Assembly (NCBI RefSeq): GCF_023656565.1
Contig: NZ_JAMOKG010000001.1
Location: forward strand, 998,456 to 1,062,455
Length of the DNA stretch: 64,000 nt
Direction: 5' to 3'
Origin: Flavobacterium tyrosinilyticum
GTDB lineage: Bacteria; Bacteroidota; Bacteroidia; Flavobacteriales; Flavobacteriaceae
Part shown: positions 61,236-64,000 of the stretch, in pieces
Numbering within the stretch: the first letter of the stretch is position 1
Layout of the letters: every line of letters starts with the position of its first letter
Notes under the pieces: generated by a model
The model's input: the letters and a program-made list of their open reading frames with translations, nothing else
The model's database searches: none
Told to the model about the DNA's origin: nothing
Program-made: the position numbers and the translations under genes

Positions 61236-62798
61236 TTAATAACTGTCGTTTTGAACAGTTCCCGGGTTATTATCCATTTCTAATTGTGGAATTGGGAAAT
61301 ATTCTCTTCCTGCTGTATAAGAATTAAACTCAGCATCTCTTGCTTTTAACCAAGCTAATTTAGCAGGATCTTGAAGCCATCCCCAACGGCGGATATCGTC
61401 AAAACGGTGTCCTTCTAGAGGAAATTCTAAAAATCTTTCGTGACCAATCTGCTCTCTCATTTGCGCTTGAGACAATCCTGGTTTTGCAGTGGCTAAATCA
61501 GGAAGATTTACTCTATCTCTTACCATCTGAATGTAAGTATAAGCTCCTTGAGTATCGCCCGTTTCATTCAAACATTCGGCATACATTAAAAGAACATCAG
61601 CATATCTTAATAAACGCTCATTGATTCCGGAACGCCAATCGTATTCGTCTGCAAATTGTCCGTCAGAGTTTTGGTATTTTCTGCAGAATAAATCATTTAA
61701 ATCGGCTGGACTTGAAGCATAGAATGTGGCAAAATCTTTTCCGTACAATTGCATTCCGCCTGGTTTATTGTAGAAAATAGTAGCATCTAGACGAGGATCA
61801 TCTTGTCCTGTTTTTGTTTTTTCTTCTTTAAATTCATTAAACAATGCCCAAGTTGGCTGAACATCTGTCCATCCAAAAGCACGAGGTGCATAGGTAATAG
61901 CTCTTGCAGATGTTTTTCCCCATCCAGAAGCAGGAGCACCTCCCCAACCTAAATCGACACCTCCGGCATCACGGCTAAATTGCACTTCAAAAAGAGATTC
62001 TGAATTGTTTTCGTTTGCTGTTGTGAAGTTATCACGGTAATTTGCGACCAAAGAATAAACTCCTAAATCTATTACTTGCTTGAAAGTTGTTTTAGCATTT
62101 GTAAAATCTTTTGTAAACAAATAGGCTTTTCCTAAATATCCTAACGCTGCACCTTTAGTTGCACGTCCTTTTTGTCCTCCATCTAATCCTGAAAGGCCAA
62201 CATAAGAATTTGGAAGTAATTCTGCTGCCGCTTTAAAGTCTGCAATAACTTGTACCCAGCCTTCGTCTTGTGTTTTTTGAGGATAATAAACTGCTAATTC
62301 TGTTGGAAGAGGCACATTCTTAAACATGTTTACTGCATGAAAAAAGTACAATCCTCTTAAGAAATAAGCTTGTCCTATAATTCTGTTTTTTAAAGCTTCG
62401 TCTTCAAATTCAATTCCGGGTACATTTGTCAATACTTGATTGGCACGGTAAATACCTTGATAATAGGTTTCGTAAGCCCACCCATAAATAGCTGCATCTG
62501 CAACATTTGAATTAAAGTGCCCCACATTATACATTGATGCCCAAGGGCTGTTTGTACGAGAATCATCTGCTTTTGCATCTAATAATAATGGTGTACTTCT
62601 CATGTAAGTTCCGTCTGTTAGTAAACTTCCATAAGCAGCATTTACACCTTGCAATGCATCTTCATCTGTTTTCCAAAAATTATCGACTGAATCATTATTT
62701 GGATCTAGTTGAGTCAAATCTTCGTTATCCACACAGCTTGTGGTTACCAAGGCTAGTGAAAGGAAAACGGTTATATAGCTAAAAAATTTAGATTTCAT
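61236..62798 (-). CDS. SusD/RagB-family glycan-binding lipoprotein
   Basis: A 520-residue protein with a lipobox (LALVTTSCVDNEDL). The TPR-type SusD fold shows AAYGSLLTDGTY early, AYFLRGLYFFHAVNMFKNVP, the RYADVLLMYAECLNETGD block and FEGHRFDDIRR-type LEGHRFDDIRRWGWLQDP. SusD lids the SusC channel and binds oligosaccharide at the surface, here presumably arabino-oligosaccharides. It lies 28 bases after susC. Confidence 0.95.
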   Translation of the reverse strand: MKSKFFSYITVFLSLALVTTSCVDNEDLTQLDPNNDSVDNFWKTDEDALQGVNAAYGSLLTDGTYMRSTPLLLDAKADDSRTNSPWASMYNVGHFNSNVADAAIYGWAYETYYQGIYRANQVLTNVPGIEFEDEALKNRIIGQAYFLRGLYFFHAVNMFKNVPLPTELAVYYPQKTQDEGWVQVIADFKAAAELLPNSYVGLSGLDGGQKGRATKGAALGYLGKAYLFTKDFTNAKTTFKQVIDLGVYSLVANYRDNFTTANENNSESLFEVQFSRDAGGVDLGWGGAPASGWGKTSARAITYAPRAFGWTDVQPTWALFNEFKEEKTKTGQDDPRLDATIFYNKPGGMQLYGKDFATFYASSPADLNDLFCRKYQNSDGQFADEYDWRSGINERLLRYADVLLMYAECLNETGDTQGAYTYIQMVRDRVNLPDLATAKPGLSQAQMREQIGHERFLEFPLEGHRFDDIRRWGWLQDPAKLAWLKARDAEFNSYTAGREYFPIPQLEMDNNPGTVQNDSY

Positions 62799-62826
62799 TT
62801 TAATACGTTTTAATGGTTAGACCTGG

Positions 62827-64000
62827 TTAGAAGCTCACTTCTACTCCTAAAGAAATTGTTCTTGGATTTGGAAAAGATCCTGCATCATATCCTCTTGAAA
62901 GTAATCCGTCACTGTTAAAGTCAGGATCATATCCTTTATATTTAGAGATAATCAACAGATTTTGACCATTTAGGTAAACCTTAGCTTTTTCAATAAATTT
63001 ATCTTTTATCGGAATGTTATACCCGATTTCCATTGTTTGCAGTTTCACATAATCACCGCTTTCAATAAATCTGTTTGAATCTCTGCTGTTTCCATTTGGA
63101 TCTCCAATAACTGGAGCTGGAATATTGGTATTGGTATTAGTTGGTGTCCAATAATTTAACTCATCTGTATGATGGTTTGTATATTGTCCGATCATCAAAT
63201 TGCGGTACATTGCATTAAATACTTTGTTACCTCCCGCTCCTTGCCAAAACATAGAGAAATCGAAGTTAGAATAAGAAGCACTGAAATTGAATCCGAAGCC
63301 ATATTTAGGAATTGTTACTCCTTGGAAAGTTCTATCTGCATCCGTAATTATTCCGTCGCCATTTACATCTCTAAATTTCACGTCTCCAGGAGCCGCGCCA
63401 GTTTGAGTTGGAGAAGCTGCAACTTCAGCTGCATTTTGGAAAATTCCAATTGCTTCCCAAGCAAACATTTCGCCAACAGATCTTCCTACTTCGGTTTTAG
63501 AAACTGCTCCGTAGATCGGATTTCCGTTTACACCGATTTTAGTAACTTCATTTTTCAGTGTTCCAAAGTTTGCAGAAATATCATATCTAAATTTATGATG
63601 ATGATTGCTGTAAGCTGCTGTAAACTCAACCCCAGAGTTTTTCATTGATCCTGCATTTGTGGTAACACTTGCCGGAAATGCCCCTGTAGAAAACGGAAGC
63701 GGAACGCCTAACAATAAATCATCTGATTTTTTTACAAAGTACTCTGCTGTAAACTGTAAATCATTATTTAAGAAACCTAATTCGATACCTACGTTTGAGT
63801 TTGTAGATTTTTCCCATTTTACATTCGGATCCAATGCCGCAACTACAGTTGTTCCTGGAGCAAGCTCATTATTAAAATCATAACCTGCAAAACTGTTTAC
63901 GGTTGAAGCAAAGAAATATTGCGAAATGGTATTATTTCCTAATGTCCCGTAACCTCCTCTAAGTTTAATATTGCTTATCCATTCTGGCAATGTCCAGAAT
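62827..64000 (-). CDS. SusC/RagA TonB-linked outer membrane protein, C-terminal part (runs off the right edge)
   Basis: The last 391 residues of a SusC-type channel. The frame is open to the window end, where the first visible residues are FWTLPEWISNIKLRGGYG. The barrel ends in PNPRTISLGVEVSF, with VYLNGQNLLIISKYKGYDPD before it, typical of SusC ends. The N-terminal signal, plug and carboxypeptidase-like domain are beyond the window. It should import arabino-oligosaccharides with the adjacent SusD. Confidence 0.93.
   Translation of the reverse strand, partial: FWTLPEWISNIKLRGGYGTLGNNTISQYFFASTVNSFAGYDFNNELAPGTTVVAALDPNVKWEKSTNSNVGIELGFLNNDLQFTAEYFVKKSDDLLLGVPLPFSTGAFPASVTTNAGSMKNSGVEFTAAYSNHHHKFRYDISANFGTLKNEVTKIGVNGNPIYGAVSKTEVGRSVGEMFAWEAIGIFQNAAEVAASPTQTGAAPGDVKFRDVNGDGIITDADRTFQGVTIPKYGFGFNFSASYSNFDFSMFWQGAGGNKVFNAMYRNLMIGQYTNHHTDELNYWTPTNTNTNIPAPVIGDPNGNSRDSNRFIESGDYVKLQTMEIGYNIPIKDKFIEKAKVYLNGQNLLIISKYKGYDPDFNSDGLLSRGYDAGSFPNPRTISLGVEVSF

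Overview
This window looks like a Flavobacterium-type chromosome (Bacteroidota). It is AT-rich, its promoters fit the Bacteroidota form (a -7 element TAnnTTTG, sometimes with TTG near -33), and it carries SusC/SusD and TonB-receptor genes, many lipoprotein signal peptides, and the gene order acpP-fabF-rnc-IPExxxVDY-pyk that is typical of the class. The assignment rests on gene content; no 16S rRNA gene is present. LAYOUT. 1-5.8 kb: the 5' part of a TonB-dependent receptor, an MFS transporter, a Gfo/Idh/MocA dehydrogenase with a decayed copy of its own tail beside it, and an old-yellow-enzyme oxidoreductase. 6-9 kb: rseP, two tRNA-Asn genes, then about 800 bases of long noncoding repeats. 9-11 kb: small genes, an XRE regulator and a zeta-type toxin kinase preceded by an overlapping 54-codon ORF. 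11-25.7 kb: all genes on the minus strand: a C1 peptidase, outer-membrane proteins, an AraC-type membrane regulator, DUF4136, DUF2252, DUF1254/1214, a second outer-membrane protein, and an arylsulfatase-HAD-arylsulfatase trio whose upstream region holds repeated GTTTCAT-N8-ATGAAAC palindromes. 25.7-45 kb: mostly housekeeping genes (pyk, rnc, fabF, acpP, purN, rnhA, an ECF sigma factor with a probable partner, a PfkB kinase, a purF-like gene, sod, pth, the L25 gene, prs, tRNA-Leu), broken by a four-unit tandem array of probable small RNA genes after purF and by a TIR/SEFIR protein. 45.7-64 kb: an arabinan utilisation locus, all on the minus strand. HOW THE GENES WORK TOGETHER. In the arabinan locus, SusC/SusD would import arabino-oligosaccharides. 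Five GH43 enzymes, one GH51 and one GH127 would cut alpha- and beta-linked arabinose residues. An aldose 1-epimerase and AraA, AraB and AraD would then carry L-arabinose to D-xylulose 5-phosphate. A perfect palindrome sits about 50 bp upstream of araB, and a dead 3' fragment of another arabinofuranosidase gene lies between the GH43 gene and araB. The sulfatase locus combines two secreted sulfatases, a HAD lipoprotein, a porin-like protein and DUF1254/DUF2252 proteins. Its substrate cannot be read from sequence. MOST UNUSUAL. The strongest unexplained signal is the array at 38.1-38.8 kb: four units about 183 nt apart. Each has a TAnnTTT(G/A) element exactly 12 nt before a conserved ~70-nt core that ends in its own terminator hairpin. 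The terminator stems alternate between two base-paired versions, which suggests selection on RNA structure.
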